Shown: positions 23,870 to 31,865, counted from the stretch's first letter. The stretch is 64,000 nucleotides of DNA from an uncultured Oscillospiraceae bacterium (GCA_944385795.1 CALWYP010000055.1:1-64000), one strand, 5' to 3'. Numbers and translations: made by a program. The notes: a model not told the origin generated them from the letters alone.

Positions 23870-26515
23870 TTATTCCTTGTTGATTCCAAGTTTGATTGCG
23901 ACGAAGTTGTCAACCATAGCGAGGGCGTTATCGAGCATGAGCACGTCGCGGCCGCCGCCCATGGCGCTGTCGGGCTTGCCGCCGCCCTTGCCGCCGGTGA
24001 TGGCTGTGACCTGGCGGATTATATCCCCGGCCTTCACGCCGGCCTTGACGGCCTCGGGGCCGCAGACGGCGAGGAAGGTTATCTTTCCGTCGTTGACGGC
24101 GGCGAGCACGCCTACAATATTCGGCGCCTTGTCGCGCAGGAAATCGCCCTTGCGGCGGAGCTCCTCGGTGTTCTCCGCGGAGACAGTGGCGGTTACGACC
24201 CGGAGCTCGCCGACGTTGTGGGCGCTCGCAATGAAGCTGTCCACTTCGCCGGTACGCAGCTTGTCCTGAAGCGCGTCCACGCGATGGCGCAGCTCGCGCA
24301 TACTGTCCATAGCGGCCCGGGCCTTCTCGACGACCTCGCTCGGGCTGGATTTGAGCATGTCGGCCATTGCGAGCAGCTTGCGGTTATTTTCTTCGTTCTC
24401 GCGGAAGAACTCAAGGCCGGTGATGGCCTCGATGCGCCTGACGCCGCTGGCCACGGAGAACTCGCTCTCAATGCGGAAGGGGCCGACCTTGGCGGTGTTG
24501 TCCATATGCGTGCCGCCGCAGAGCTCGCTCGAGAAGCCGCCCATGGAGACGACGCGCACGCGCTCGCCGTACTTCTCGCCGAAAAGTGCCTGGGCGCCCC
24601 TAGAGCGGGCCTCGTCAAGGCTCATTTCCTCGGTGCTTATCCCGTCGCCGTTGAGTATCTCGTGGTTTACAAGCCGGGCGACTTCCAGCAGTTCCTCGCC
24701 GGTGAGGGCGGAGAAGTGGGTGAAGTCAAAGCGCAGGCGGTCGGGCTCGACAAGCGAGCCGGCCTGATGGACATGGTCGCCGAGCACGCGGCGCAGCGCG
24801 GCGTGCAGAAGATGCGTGGCGGAGTGCGCGCGGGCGATGGCGCGGCGACGCTCTGCGTCCACAGTGGCGGTGACGTTCTCGCCTATGCGCAGGCTGCCGC
24901 GCTCCATCTTGCCCTTGTGCAGATACTTGCCGCCCTTGGTCCTCTGTACGTCGGTGACGCTGAAAACTGCCCCGTCGGAGGCGATTACGCCGTGGTCGGC
25001 CACCTGGCCGCCCATCTCGGCGTAGAAGGGCGTGCGGTCGAGGACTATGCTGCCCTCGGCGCCCTCGCCAAGCTCGCCGGAAAGCTCTCCGGCGGCGACG
25101 ACGGCCTCAATAGTGCCGGTGTCGGCGAGGGTGTCGTAGCCGGTGAAGGCGGTAGGACCGCCCTCGAGCCCGAGGTCAAGCCCGGTCCAGCCGGATATCT
25201 CGCCGCGGGCGGCGCGCGCCCTCTCGCGCTGCTCGTCCATGAGCTTGTTGAACTCATCGGTGTCCGCCGTCATGCCCTCTTCGGAGAGGATGTCCTCGGT
25301 GAGGTCGAGCGGGAAGCCGTAAGTGTCGTAGAGGCGGAAGGCGTCGGCCCCGCCCAGGACGGTCTTGCCCCCGGCCTTTAGCTCGGCGACGAGGTCGGAG
25401 AGGATCTTCATGCCGCCGTCTATTGTGCGGGCAAAGCTCTCCTCCTCGGTCTTTATGACGCGGGTGATAAAGGCCTGCTTGTCGGCGAGGTCGGGATAGG
25501 CGCTGCGGTTCTCGTGTATGACAGTCTCGCAGACCTTGTAGAGGAAGGGCTCGTTGACGCCGAGCAGCTTGCCGTGACGGGCGGCGCGGCGCAGCAGGCG
25601 GCGCAGCACATAACCACGGCCCTCGTTGCTGGGCAGGACGCCGTCGCCTATGAGGAAGGTCGCGCTGCGTATGTGGTCCGTGATGACGCGCAGGCTGACG
25701 TCGGCCCTGTGGCTCTCGCCATAGTGCGCGCCGGTGATCTCGCTCACCTTGTGGGTGATGTTCATGACGGTGTCCACGTCGAAGAGGCTCGGCACGTCCT
25801 GGCAGACGCAGGCGAGGCGCTCAAGGCCCATGCCTGTGTCTATGTTCTTCTGCGCTAGCTCGGTGTAGTGGCCCTGGCCGTCGGAATTGAACTGGCTGAA
25901 GACGTTATTCCAGACCTCGATATAGCGGTCGCAGTCGCAGCCGACGGTGCAGTCCGGCTTGCCGCAGCCATACTTCTCGCCGCGGTCGTAGTAGACCTCG
26001 CTGCAGGGGCCGCAGGCGCCGGTGCCGTGCTCCCAGAAGTTGTCCTCGCGGCCAAAGCGGAAGATGCGCTCGGGCGCTATGCCTATCTCGTCGCGCCATA
26101 TGGCGAAGGCCTCGTCGTCGTCCTCAAACACGCTGGGATAAAGCCTGTCGGGATCCATGCCCACCCAGTCGGGGCTAGTTAGGAACTCCCAGCACCAGGC
26201 GATGGCCTCGTGCTTGAAGTAGTCGCCGAAGGAGAAGTTGCCAAGCATTTCGAAGAAGGTGCCATGGCGGGCGGTCTTGCCAATATTGTCTATGTCGCCG
26301 GTGCGCACGCACTTCTGGCAGGTGCAGACGCGCCTACTCGGCGGGATCTGCTCGCCGGTAAAGTACGGCTTGAGCGGAGCCATACCGGAGTTTATCAGCA
26401 GGAGCGAGGGGTCGTTCTGCGGTACGAGCGAAAAGCTCGGCAGGCGCAGGTGTCCCTTGGATTCAAAGAAGCGCAGGAACATCTCCCTCAGTTCGTTAAG
26501 CCCAAATGCCTTCAT
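23870..26515 (-). CDS. alaS: Alanyl-tRNA synthetase
   Basis: 881 residues, complete. Class II catalytic domain (FFESKGHLRLPSFSLVP, then TGDIDNIGKTARHGTFFEMLGNFSFGDYFK), tRNA-recognition region, the editing domain with its Zn site (HSATHLLHAAL and CGGTHMDNTAKVG) and a C-terminal DHHA1-like domain ending GGGKPDSAMGGG. It charges tRNA-Ala and clears mischarged Ser/Gly. The upstream gap is too short to hold a T-box. Confidence 0.98.
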   Translation of the reverse strand: MKAFGLNELREMFLRFFESKGHLRLPSFSLVPQNDPSLLLINSGMAPLKPYFTGEQIPPSRRVCTCQKCVRTGDIDNIGKTARHGTFFEMLGNFSFGDYFKHEAIAWCWEFLTSPDWVGMDPDRLYPSVFEDDDEAFAIWRDEIGIAPERIFRFGREDNFWEHGTGACGPCSEVYYDRGEKYGCGKPDCTVGCDCDRYIEVWNNVFSQFNSDGQGHYTELAQKNIDTGMGLERLACVCQDVPSLFDVDTVMNITHKVSEITGAHYGESHRADVSLRVITDHIRSATFLIGDGVLPSNEGRGYVLRRLLRRAARHGKLLGVNEPFLYKVCETVIHENRSAYPDLADKQAFITRVIKTEEESFARTIDGGMKILSDLVAELKAGGKTVLGGADAFRLYDTYGFPLDLTEDILSEEGMTADTDEFNKLMDEQRERARAARGEISGWTGLDLGLEGGPTAFTGYDTLADTGTIEAVVAAGELSGELGEGAEGSIVLDRTPFYAEMGGQVADHGVIASDGAVFSVTDVQRTKGGKYLHKGKMERGSLRIGENVTATVDAERRRAIARAHSATHLLHAALRRVLGDHVHQAGSLVEPDRLRFDFTHFSALTGEELLEVARLVNHEILNGDGISTEEMSLDEARSRGAQALFGEKYGERVRVVSMGGFSSELCGGTHMDNTAKVGPFRIESEFSVASGVRRIEAITGLEFFRENEENNRKLLAMADMLKSSPSEVVEKARAAMDSMRELRHRVDALQDKLRTGEVDSFIASAHNVGELRVVTATVSAENTEELRRKGDFLRDKAPNIVGVLAAVNDGKITFLAVCGPEAVKAGVKAGDIIRQVTAITGGKGGGKPDSAMGGGRDVLMLDNALAMVDNFVAIKLGINKE

Positions 26516-26551
26516 ATCTCAGCCTCCAATTATTTCTGTGTGCATTAAATA

Positions 26552-26580
26552 ATAATAAACTTTCCCCGGCGATAAGTCAA
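26552..26580 (-). promoter_or_regulatory. alaS promoter
   Basis: On the minus strand TTGACT (26575-26580), 17 bp, TATTAT (26552-26557). The transcript would begin about 30 bases before the ATG, leaving no room for a T-box leader. Confidence 0.7.
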
Positions 26581-26603
26581 GGCTAAACGCTTTGTTTGGG
26601 AAC

Positions 26604-26632
26604 TTGCGCCGCTTCCGGCGCGGTGCTATAAT
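26604..26632 (+). promoter_or_regulatory. Promoter of the Nim-like flavoprotein gene
   Basis: TTGCGC (26604-26609), 17 bp, TATAAT (26627-26632) with an extended TGC. Confidence 0.65.
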
Positions 26633-26662
26633 TTCTGCATCAAGGTAAAGGGAGGAAAGACC

Positions 26663-27163
26663 ATGTTCCGAGAAATGCGGAGGAATAAGCAGCGGCTGTC
26701 ACCGGAGGAAACGGAGGCCCTTCTCGCCGGGGGCGGCCACGGCGTACTGGCCGTGAGCGGGGACGGCGGCTGGCCCTACGCCGTCCCGCTCAGCTATGCC
26801 TACGAGGCGGGCAGGATTTACATGCACTGTGCGAAAGCCGGGCATAAGATAGACGCAATTCGCCGCTCGGACAAGGCGAGTTTCTGCGTCGTAGCGCGCG
26901 ACGAGGTAGTTCAGAGCGAATTTACCACGCATTACATGAGCGCCATAGCCTTCGGCCGCGTGCGCGAACTTGAGGACGATGCCGAAAAGCGCGAAGCCAT
27001 CGCCCTCCTCTGCCGGAAATACTGCCCCGTCATGGGCGAAGGCGAGATAGACGCCGCAATCGGGCGCGAATGGGCGGCGCTGAACATACTCGAGTTCACG
27101 ATCGAGCATTTGAGCGGCAAGGCGGCCAGGGAGCTGCTGCAGGCTCGCGGAACCAAATTATGA
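26663..27163 (+). CDS. Pyridoxamine 5'-phosphate oxidase family FMN-binding protein (NimA-like)
   Basis: 166 residues, split-barrel flavin-binding fold. The N-terminal MRRNKQRLSPEETEALLAGGGHGVLAVSGDGGWPYAVPLSYAYEAGRIYMHCAKAGHKIDAIRRSDKASFCVV is characteristic of the NimA-like branch, which includes 5-nitroimidazole reductases and many clostridial proteins of unknown substrate. It has its own promoter. sigG follows after a 59-base leader-containing gap with no clear terminator, so read-through into sigG is possible. Confidence 0.88.
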   Translation: MFREMRRNKQRLSPEETEALLAGGGHGVLAVSGDGGWPYAVPLSYAYEAGRIYMHCAKAGHKIDAIRRSDKASFCVVARDEVVQSEFTTHYMSAIAFGRVRELEDDAEKREAIALLCRKYCPVMGEGEIDAAIGREWAALNILEFTIEHLSGKAARELLQARGTKL

Positions 27164-27170
27164 ATCAAAT

Positions 27171-27214
27171 CCCCTCTGCCTGGAAAGACTAGCTCATACT
27201 TTCCGGCAAAGGGG
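27171..27214 (+). promoter_or_regulatory. sigG leader hairpin that sequesters the ribosome-binding site
   Basis: CCCCTCTGCC...GGAAAG (27171-27187) pairs with CTTTCCGG...GGGG (27199-27214): 16 base pairs with one bulged T (27181) and one mismatch (27176/27209), loop of 11. The right arm contains AAAGGGG (27108+100 to 27214, i.e. 27208-27214), the only Shine-Dalgarno-like site before the TTG start at 27223. No U-run follows, so it is not a terminator. Confidence 0.75.
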
Positions 27215-27222
27215 ACTTATAT

Positions 27223-28002
27223 TTGCAGGGCAAAGTGGAGATATGCGGAGTCAACACGGCGAAACTGCCTGTGCTAAAAAACGAGGAGACGCGCGAACTG
27301 CTGTCGCGCGCCCGGCAGGGCGACGCGCAGGCGCGTGAAAAACTAATAGGCGGAAACCTGCGCCTCGTCCTCTCCGTTATACAGAAATTCTCAAACAGGG
27401 GCGAAAACCTGGACGACCTCTTCCAGGTGGGCTGCATTGGCCTTATCAAGGCCATAGATAACTTCGACGTCGGCCAGGGAGTGCGCTTCTCTACCTACGG
27501 CGTGCCCATGATAGCCGGCGAGATACGGCGGTATCTGAGGGACAACAGCGCCCTGCGCGTGTCGCGCTCAATGCGCGACCTGGCGTACAGGGCCCTGCAG
27601 GCGCGAGATAAGCTCACGGCCCAGAGCGGGCGCGCTCCGACCGTCGACGAAATCGCAAAAGCCCTGGGCGCGGAGCGCGCCGACGTGGTTTTCGCCCTGG
27701 ACGCGATAGCCGACCCGGTTTCCCTGTCCGAGCCCGCATACCAGGACTCCGACGACGGGGCGTCGGTCATGGAACAGATACGGGATACGCGGGACACGCC
27801 TGAAAGCTGGCTGGACCGGATGGCCATTTCCGACGCGGTGGCCGCGCTGGGCGAGCGTGAGAGGCGCATACTCTCCCTTCGGTATTACCAGGGCAAGACG
27901 CAGACCGAGGTGGCCCGGGAAATACACATCTCGCAGGCGCAGGTTTCGCGCCTTGAAAAAAACGCGCTAAACCAGATAAGGAAGGCCGTCTTCGCTCAGT
28001 AG
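27223..28002 (+). CDS. sigG: Forespore RNA polymerase sigma factor SigG
   Basis: 259 residues from a TTG start. KVEICGVNTAKLPVLKNEETRELL is the SigG-specific N-terminus; region 2 (NLRLVLSVIQKFSNRGENLDDLFQVGCIGLIKAIDNFD), region 3 and region 4 (GKTQTEVAREIHISQAQVSRLEKNALNQI) are complete. SigG drives late forespore genes. In Bacillus it sits behind the spoIIG operon; here it follows a Nim-like gene. Both the TTG start and a leader hairpin hiding its ribosome-binding site should keep translation low. Confidence 0.96.
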   Translation: MQGKVEICGVNTAKLPVLKNEETRELLSRARQGDAQAREKLIGGNLRLVLSVIQKFSNRGENLDDLFQVGCIGLIKAIDNFDVGQGVRFSTYGVPMIAGEIRRYLRDNSALRVSRSMRDLAYRALQARDKLTAQSGRAPTVDEIAKALGAERADVVFALDAIADPVSLSEPAYQDSDDGASVMEQIRDTRDTPESWLDRMAISDAVAALGERERRILSLRYYQGKTQTEVAREIHISQAQVSRLEKNALNQIRKAVFAQ

Positions 28003-28036
28003 CTTGTTTCATGTTTGTTACGTTTTCCCCGCGGCC

Positions 28037-28065
28037 TGGACATTTCCCGGCGTCAATGCTAAAAT
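28037..28065 (+). promoter_or_regulatory. Promoter of the coiled-coil protein gene
   Basis: TGGACA (28037-28042), 17 bp, TAAAAT (28060-28065) with an extended TGC just before it. Start expected near 28072. Confidence 0.65.
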
Positions 28066-28095
28066 AGCCATATCCTTATAGCAGGGGGCGGGCTT

Positions 28096-29028
28096 ATGAA
28101 CAATATAGACGGGGAGATAAAACGCGCGCGCGAAGAGCAGGCCCGATATGAGCAGCTCAAGCGCCGCCTTGCCACGCTTCACAGCCAGAGGGAGGAGCTC
28201 GCGGCGCGGGAAGCCGTGCTCCGCGCGGCGAGGGCCGAAGAGCAGGAGGATGTGGACAACCTCGAGGGGCGCAGCCTTATGCGTTTCATTTATTCCCTCA
28301 CGGGCGGGCTCGAGGACAAGCTCGACCAGGAAAGGGCCGGGGCCCGGGCCGCCGCGGTGAAGCATGACGCCGCCGTGCGAGAGCTGGAAGACCTAGACGA
28401 AGATATCGAGGAGGCCGGTCAGGAGCTCAAGCTCCTTGAAGGCTGCGAAGAGCGGTATGACGGCGCCATAAGGCGCAAGGCGGAAATGCTCAAGGCCGCC
28501 GGCTCCCCGGCGTCGGGAAGGCTCGCCGCCTTGGAGAAGGATATGTCGCAGACGGCCTACAGCCTGCGCGAGACCGGGGAAGCCCTGGGCGCGGCCCGGG
28601 CCGCCGCCCGCCGCGCCGAGGCCGTGGTGGACGCGCTCCAGGGCGCGGCTGACCTTGGGACGCTCGACCTGCTTACTGACAGCATGTTTGTCAACCTGGC
28701 CAAGCGCGAACGCATAGACCAGGCGCAATACGCCATTGAAGACCTGCGCGTTTCGCTCCGCCGCCTGAATACCGAGCTGGCCGACATTGGAACCGCGGGG
28801 CTGGACCTCGACATCGGCGATTTCCTCGGCTTTGCCGATTTCTTTTTCGACGGCATTTTCGTGGATTTGGCGGTCAACTCCCGCATCAACGCCTCGCTGT
28901 CCAGCGCAGAGGGCGTGCTCTCGCAGCTCAGCAGCCTTGAAAACCGCCTGGCTTCAACAGAGGACGGGCTTAGGGCCCGGGCCGCCGAGCTCGAGAGAGA
29001 ATACGGCGACGCCGTAGCCAACGCATAA
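28096..29028 (+). CDS. Coiled-coil protein of unknown function
   Basis: 310 residues, no signal peptide or membrane helix. Residues 1-55, 80-130 and 150-190 are heptad-rich coiled coils full of Glu, Arg and Ala. A short GRSLMRFIYSLTGGLEDKL hinge interrupts the first. Near residue 240 there is a distinct hydrophobic block, DIGDFLGFADFFFDGIFVDLAVNSRIN, between the last two coils. I do not recognise the family. The block might be a membrane-touching or dimerisation element (inference). It has its own vegetative-type promoter, so it need not belong with sigG. Confidence 0.8.
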   Translation: MNNIDGEIKRAREEQARYEQLKRRLATLHSQREELAAREAVLRAARAEEQEDVDNLEGRSLMRFIYSLTGGLEDKLDQERAGARAAAVKHDAAVRELEDLDEDIEEAGQELKLLEGCEERYDGAIRRKAEMLKAAGSPASGRLAALEKDMSQTAYSLRETGEALGAARAAARRAEAVVDALQGAADLGTLDLLTDSMFVNLAKRERIDQAQYAIEDLRVSLRRLNTELADIGTAGLDLDIGDFLGFADFFFDGIFVDLAVNSRINASLSSAEGVLSQLSSLENRLASTEDGLRARAAELEREYGDAVANA

Positions 29029-29033
29029 AAACT

Positions 29034-29051
29034 CCCGGCCGTGCGGCCGGG
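29034..29051 (+). terminator. Weak hairpin after the coiled-coil gene
   Basis: CCCGGCC (29034-29040), GTGC loop, GGCCGGG (29045-29051); no T-run. The strong stem at 29072-29100 may do the actual termination. Confidence 0.45.
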
Positions 29052-29071
29052 CGCTATATGAGGACAAATTA

Positions 29072-29100
29072 AAAGCGCCCGCGTGTACCGCGGGCGCTTT
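29072..29100. terminator. Bidirectional terminator between the coiled-coil gene and yebC
   Basis: A perfect 12-bp stem, AAAGCGCCCGCG (29072-29083) with CGCGGGCGCTTT (29089-29100). A/T-rich arm ends allow use from both sides. Confidence 0.88.
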
Positions 29101-29105
29101 GATTG

Positions 29106-29843
29106 TCAGTCGTTATTCTCCCAGTTGTGCCAGACGTTCTGGACGTCGTCGTTATCCTCAAACATGTCAATCATGCGCTGCATGTTCTTGATATCGCCCT
29201 CGTCGGTGAGGGTGATGTAGTTCTGGGGCACCATCTCGACCTGGGCGCTGAGCAGCTCGTAGCCTTGCCCGGTGAGATAGTCGGCCACAGCGGCGACGTC
29301 GTCGGGCTCTGTATAAACGGAGAATACGTCGCCGTCCTGCTCCATATCGCTGGCCCCGGCCTCGAGGGCGTCCTCCATGACCTTGTCCTCGTCGTAGTCG
29401 CCGTCCTCATTGTTGACGACAATTACGCCCTTCTTATCGAAGGACCAGCTCACGCAGCCAGCTTGTCCCATGTTGCCGCCGAACTTGTCGAAGGCGTGGC
29501 GCACGTCGCTGGCGGTACGGTTGCGGTTGTCGGTCATGGCTTCGACGATGATGGCGACGCCGCTCGGGCCGTAGCCCTCATAGGTGACGGACTCATAGTT
29601 GTCGGTATTGCCGGCGCCGAGAGCGCGCTCAATAGTGCGCTTGATATTGTCGTTGGGCATGTTTGCGGCCTTGGCCTTGGCTATAACTGCCGCAAGGCGG
29701 GAGTTGTTGGCGGGATCGCCGCTGCCGCCCTCTTTAACCGCGACTATCATTTCGCGGGCGATCTTGGTGAAGGCGGAAGCCCTCTTGGCGTCCTGAGCGC
29801 CCTTGGTCTTCTGTATATTATGCCACTTGGAATGTCCGGACAT
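29106..29843 (-). CDS. YebC/PmpR family DNA-binding regulator or translation factor
   Basis: 245 residues from the ATG at 29843 (MSGHSKWHNIQ, the invariant YebC start); an upstream in-frame start at 29876 is not supported. AGGGG precedes it. The three YebC domains are present: KTKGAQDAKRASAFTKIAREM, then NMPNDNIKRTIERALG, then the NRTASDVRHAFDKFGGN region. Family members are described as transcription regulators, and some as relievers of ribosome stalling at polyproline. It stands alone between terminators. Confidence 0.95.
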   Translation of the reverse strand: MSGHSKWHNIQKTKGAQDAKRASAFTKIAREMIVAVKEGGSGDPANNSRLAAVIAKAKAANMPNDNIKRTIERALGAGNTDNYESVTYEGYGPSGVAIIVEAMTDNRNRTASDVRHAFDKFGGNMGQAGCVSWSFDKKGVIVVNNEDGDYDEDKVMEDALEAGASDMEQDGDVFSVYTEPDDVAAVADYLTGQGYELLSAQVEMVPQNYITLTDEGDIKNMQRMIDMFEDNDDVQNVWHNWENND

Positions 29844-29909
29844 ATTTTCAACCCCTACATGATTAATTTGCGCCAACTATTTTAGCACTATTCGCGCCGC
29901 TTTGCAACA

Positions 29910-29943
29910 AAAAATTCCGGAGCAGGCTGCCTCCGGAATTTTT
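29910..29943. terminator. Terminator of sipL
   Basis: AAAAATTCCGGAG (29910-29922) pairs with CTCCGGAATTTTT (29931-29943), loop of 8; on the minus strand it directly follows the sipL stop and ends in a U-run. Confidence 0.92.
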
Positions 29944-29946
29944 CGC

Positions 29947-31467
29947 TTAATTATGAGCCCTGGGGATCAACAGCACCCGCCCGGCGAGCTTTTCCCCTCC
30001 CTCCAGGCCGTTCTGCCCGGCTATCATCGCCGCGGTAGAGTGATAACGCTTCCCCAGCAGCCAGAGCGTATCGCCCTCCTTCGCGCGTATGACTACCACG
30101 GAGGGACGCTCGGGCGTGCTGTCACATTCCACGCACTCCACCGACTCTATCTGTGAAAAACGCTCTGCGCAGGCGCTTTCCACCTCAAAGTCCACCGCCG
30201 CGCGCAGTTCAATACCGCCCTGGACAATGTTTGACGAGCACTCGCAGCAGCGCGCGGTGGCCGATTCAACCCGCTCGCCCTCGGCGGGCTGGAATTCCGC
30301 GCGGACCGAGAGGCGCCGGGATACCGAATAGACCATGCCGTCAGAAGCCAGGTAAAGCGCTGTGACGGCCAGGGGGCAGCGCACGGCCCCCTCTTCGTAT
30401 TCCGCTGTACCGGCACGGCAAAAGGCCTTTATGACGCTCACAGGGCCTGGAGAGGCGTCCAGCACCTCGCTGACGGCCGCGCGCTGAGTACTGCGCCGGC
30501 GCGAGCAGCCGGTTTCCACGTTCGAGCGCGCGACCTGCAGGCCGCAGGCGTTGCTGTAGCAGTCCGCAAGATACTCGCCGTGTATGCTGTCCGAGCAAAC
30601 GCACTGGCTTACTATATGGTACTCGGCGGAAATGCCCCTCTCCCCTCCTGTGAAGGCTATGGGCTCTATGTACTCCGCGGTGAGCATGGAACAGACCGCA
30701 CAGTCGGGAGAATTGAGTTCGGCGTCGGTATCTAGCATCTGCGAATACTCGCTCTCGAAGCTCGCGCTGCACAGCTCCTCGCTGCCCTCGGCGCGGTATA
30801 GGGCGTCGAGCCGGACAGAGCCGCTGAAGACTATGCGGGAACCGACGTTGCGCACCGTGCCGGGGACGAGCTCGGCCCTGTGCCAGAGCAGCTCGCCTAT
30901 GGGCAGCAGGCCGGGCTGCAGGCGGTACTCGTCCGAGACTACGAAGGTCTTTTCCTTTACACAGACGACGGGGCATAGCGTGACAGGCTCCGTCAGCGTC
31001 TCCACGCGCCCGGCGTCTTCGCCCTCCAGCCCGGTGGATATGTAGGTTTCGCCGGCTTCGTAGCACGCGGCGCAGACGTTGACGACGCAGCGCACGAGTA
31101 TCTTCCTGGGGTTCAGGAGCTTCGCGTCCACGCTTGAAAGGCTCAGCGAAGCCGTGACAAGGCTCTCCGCTGTCGCGCCGGGGGCGTCGAACTGCGCGTT
31201 TACTGCGATTTCGGTTTCAACGGAGCGTATCCCCTCGGCGCCCTCGGGAGTATACAGGACTATCGCCTTTACGGCCCCCGAAACGCTCACCGAGCCCTCC
31301 TGCACGTCCTTGCCGCGCAGCAAAGCCGTGCCGCAGGCGAATAGGATGCCCGCGGCGTCCGGCATGGTGTCTGGTACGACTGTCTCCGCGGCCTCCTCGA
31401 CGGGCATGGAATACTCAAAAACCTTTTCGCAGCGAGCTATGCCGCTGCGCTTGACCGTGATGACCAT
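29947..31467 (-). CDS. sipL: SpoIVA-interacting protein SipL (SPOCS/DUF3794 plus LysM)
   Basis: 506 residues. The ATG at 31467 (MVITVKRSG) is chosen because AGGGGAG lies 5 bases before it. Three SPOCS (DUF3794) units fill most of the chain (first around FEYSMPVEEAAETVVPDTMPDAAGILFACG; later VSQCVCSDSIHGEYLADCYSNA), and a LysM domain closes it (about 455-505: VIRAKEGDTLWLLGKRYHSTAAMIAGQNGL). This is the layout of Clostridioides difficile SipL, which binds SpoIVA through its LysM part to build the coat. spoVM lies just upstream, and a sigma-E-like promoter sits between them. Confidence 0.88.
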   Translation of the reverse strand: MVITVKRSGIARCEKVFEYSMPVEEAAETVVPDTMPDAAGILFACGTALLRGKDVQEGSVSVSGAVKAIVLYTPEGAEGIRSVETEIAVNAQFDAPGATAESLVTASLSLSSVDAKLLNPRKILVRCVVNVCAACYEAGETYISTGLEGEDAGRVETLTEPVTLCPVVCVKEKTFVVSDEYRLQPGLLPIGELLWHRAELVPGTVRNVGSRIVFSGSVRLDALYRAEGSEELCSASFESEYSQMLDTDAELNSPDCAVCSMLTAEYIEPIAFTGGERGISAEYHIVSQCVCSDSIHGEYLADCYSNACGLQVARSNVETGCSRRRSTQRAAVSEVLDASPGPVSVIKAFCRAGTAEYEEGAVRCPLAVTALYLASDGMVYSVSRRLSVRAEFQPAEGERVESATARCCECSSNIVQGGIELRAAVDFEVESACAERFSQIESVECVECDSTPERPSVVVIRAKEGDTLWLLGKRYHSTAAMIAGQNGLEGGEKLAGRVLLIPRAHN

Positions 31468-31496
31468 GTTATCTCCCCTCGCATATTTTTCCCTAC

Positions 31497-31525
31497 AGGT
31501 TATGAGGGGCGGCGCGGACATATTA
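31497..31525 (-). promoter_or_regulatory. Sigma-E-like promoter of sipL, overlapping the spoVM stop
   Basis: On the minus strand TAATATG (31519-31525), 14 bp, CATAACCT (31497-31504): 6 of 7 and 6 of 8 matches to the sigma-E consensus as I know it, with the same 14-bp spacing as the spoIVA promoter. Confidence 0.5.
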
Positions 31526-31600
31526 CTCCCCGCCCCTGCCCTGAAGGCGCATTACAATGCGCGAGAGCCAAGCGGGCAACTTTATAACCAGTATTTTCAT
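31523..31600 (-). CDS. spoVM: Stage V sporulation protein SpoVM (25-residue amphipathic peptide)
   Basis: A 25-codon gene with a strong ribosome-binding site (GGAGG, 5 bases before the ATG). The peptide begins MKILVIKLPAWLSRIV and ends in a Gly-rich tail. It matches the 26-residue B. subtilis SpoVM in length and pattern: M-K at 1-2, I-K-L-P at 6-9 with the key Pro9, L12, I15, V16 and G21. SpoVM is a curved-membrane-sensing amphipathic helix that recruits SpoIVA to the forespore. In Bacillus spoVM also lies a few genes beyond rsgA, so synteny agrees. It is too short for ordinary gene callers. Confidence 0.88.
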   Translation of the reverse strand: MKILVIKLPAWLSRIVMRLQGRGGE

Positions 31601-31609
31601 ATGGACCTC

Positions 31610-31771
31610 CTATCCACAGCTCCTGAGCAGCCATATACCGGCGGCTATAAGCGCGACGCCCAGGGCGAACCACCAAAAGCCGCTCGGCAGTATGAGCGCG
31701 AGCAGGACTATTATACCGGCGAATACGGCTATCCAGCCTATGGCCGGCGGCCCCCTGCGGCAGCGTCTCAT
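31610..31771 (-). CDS. Small two-helix membrane protein upstream of spoVM
   Basis: 53 residues from the ATG at 31771 (GGGGGTGAT precedes it). MRRCRRGPPAIGW is followed by two hydrophobic helices (about 12-29 and 33-48) and a short CG end. I do not recognise it. Its stop is 9 bases before the spoVM start, so it is probably translated from the same mRNA as spoVM and may be sporulation-linked (inference). A longer frame from 31831 lacks a ribosome-binding site. Confidence 0.6.
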   Translation of the reverse strand: MRRCRRGPPAIGWIAVFAGIIVLLALILPSGFWWFALGVALIAAGIWLLRSCG

Positions 31772-31837
31772 TGCATCACCCCCGGGAGCAGTATATGCCG
31801 CCGGGACGGCGGGCGTTACCCCGGAAGGCATATTAAA

Positions 31838-31861
31838 GCCCCGGGACTGACGTCCCGGGGC
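31838..31861. terminator. Hairpin after rsgA
   Basis: GCCCCGGGAC (31838-31847), TGAC loop, GTCCCGGGGC (31852-31861). On the minus strand only TTTAATA follows, so termination may be partial, allowing some read-through into the spoVM-sipL region. Confidence 0.65.
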
Positions 31862-31865
31862 GATA

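Noticed and set aside
26516..26662. T-box riboswitch before alaS
   Set aside because: The alaS promoter lies about 37-65 bases from the ATG, leaving only some 30 leader bases; no T-box sequence or anti-terminator is present.
27171..27214. Terminator of the Nim-like gene
   Set aside because: The stem has no U-run after it and instead contains the sigG ribosome-binding site.
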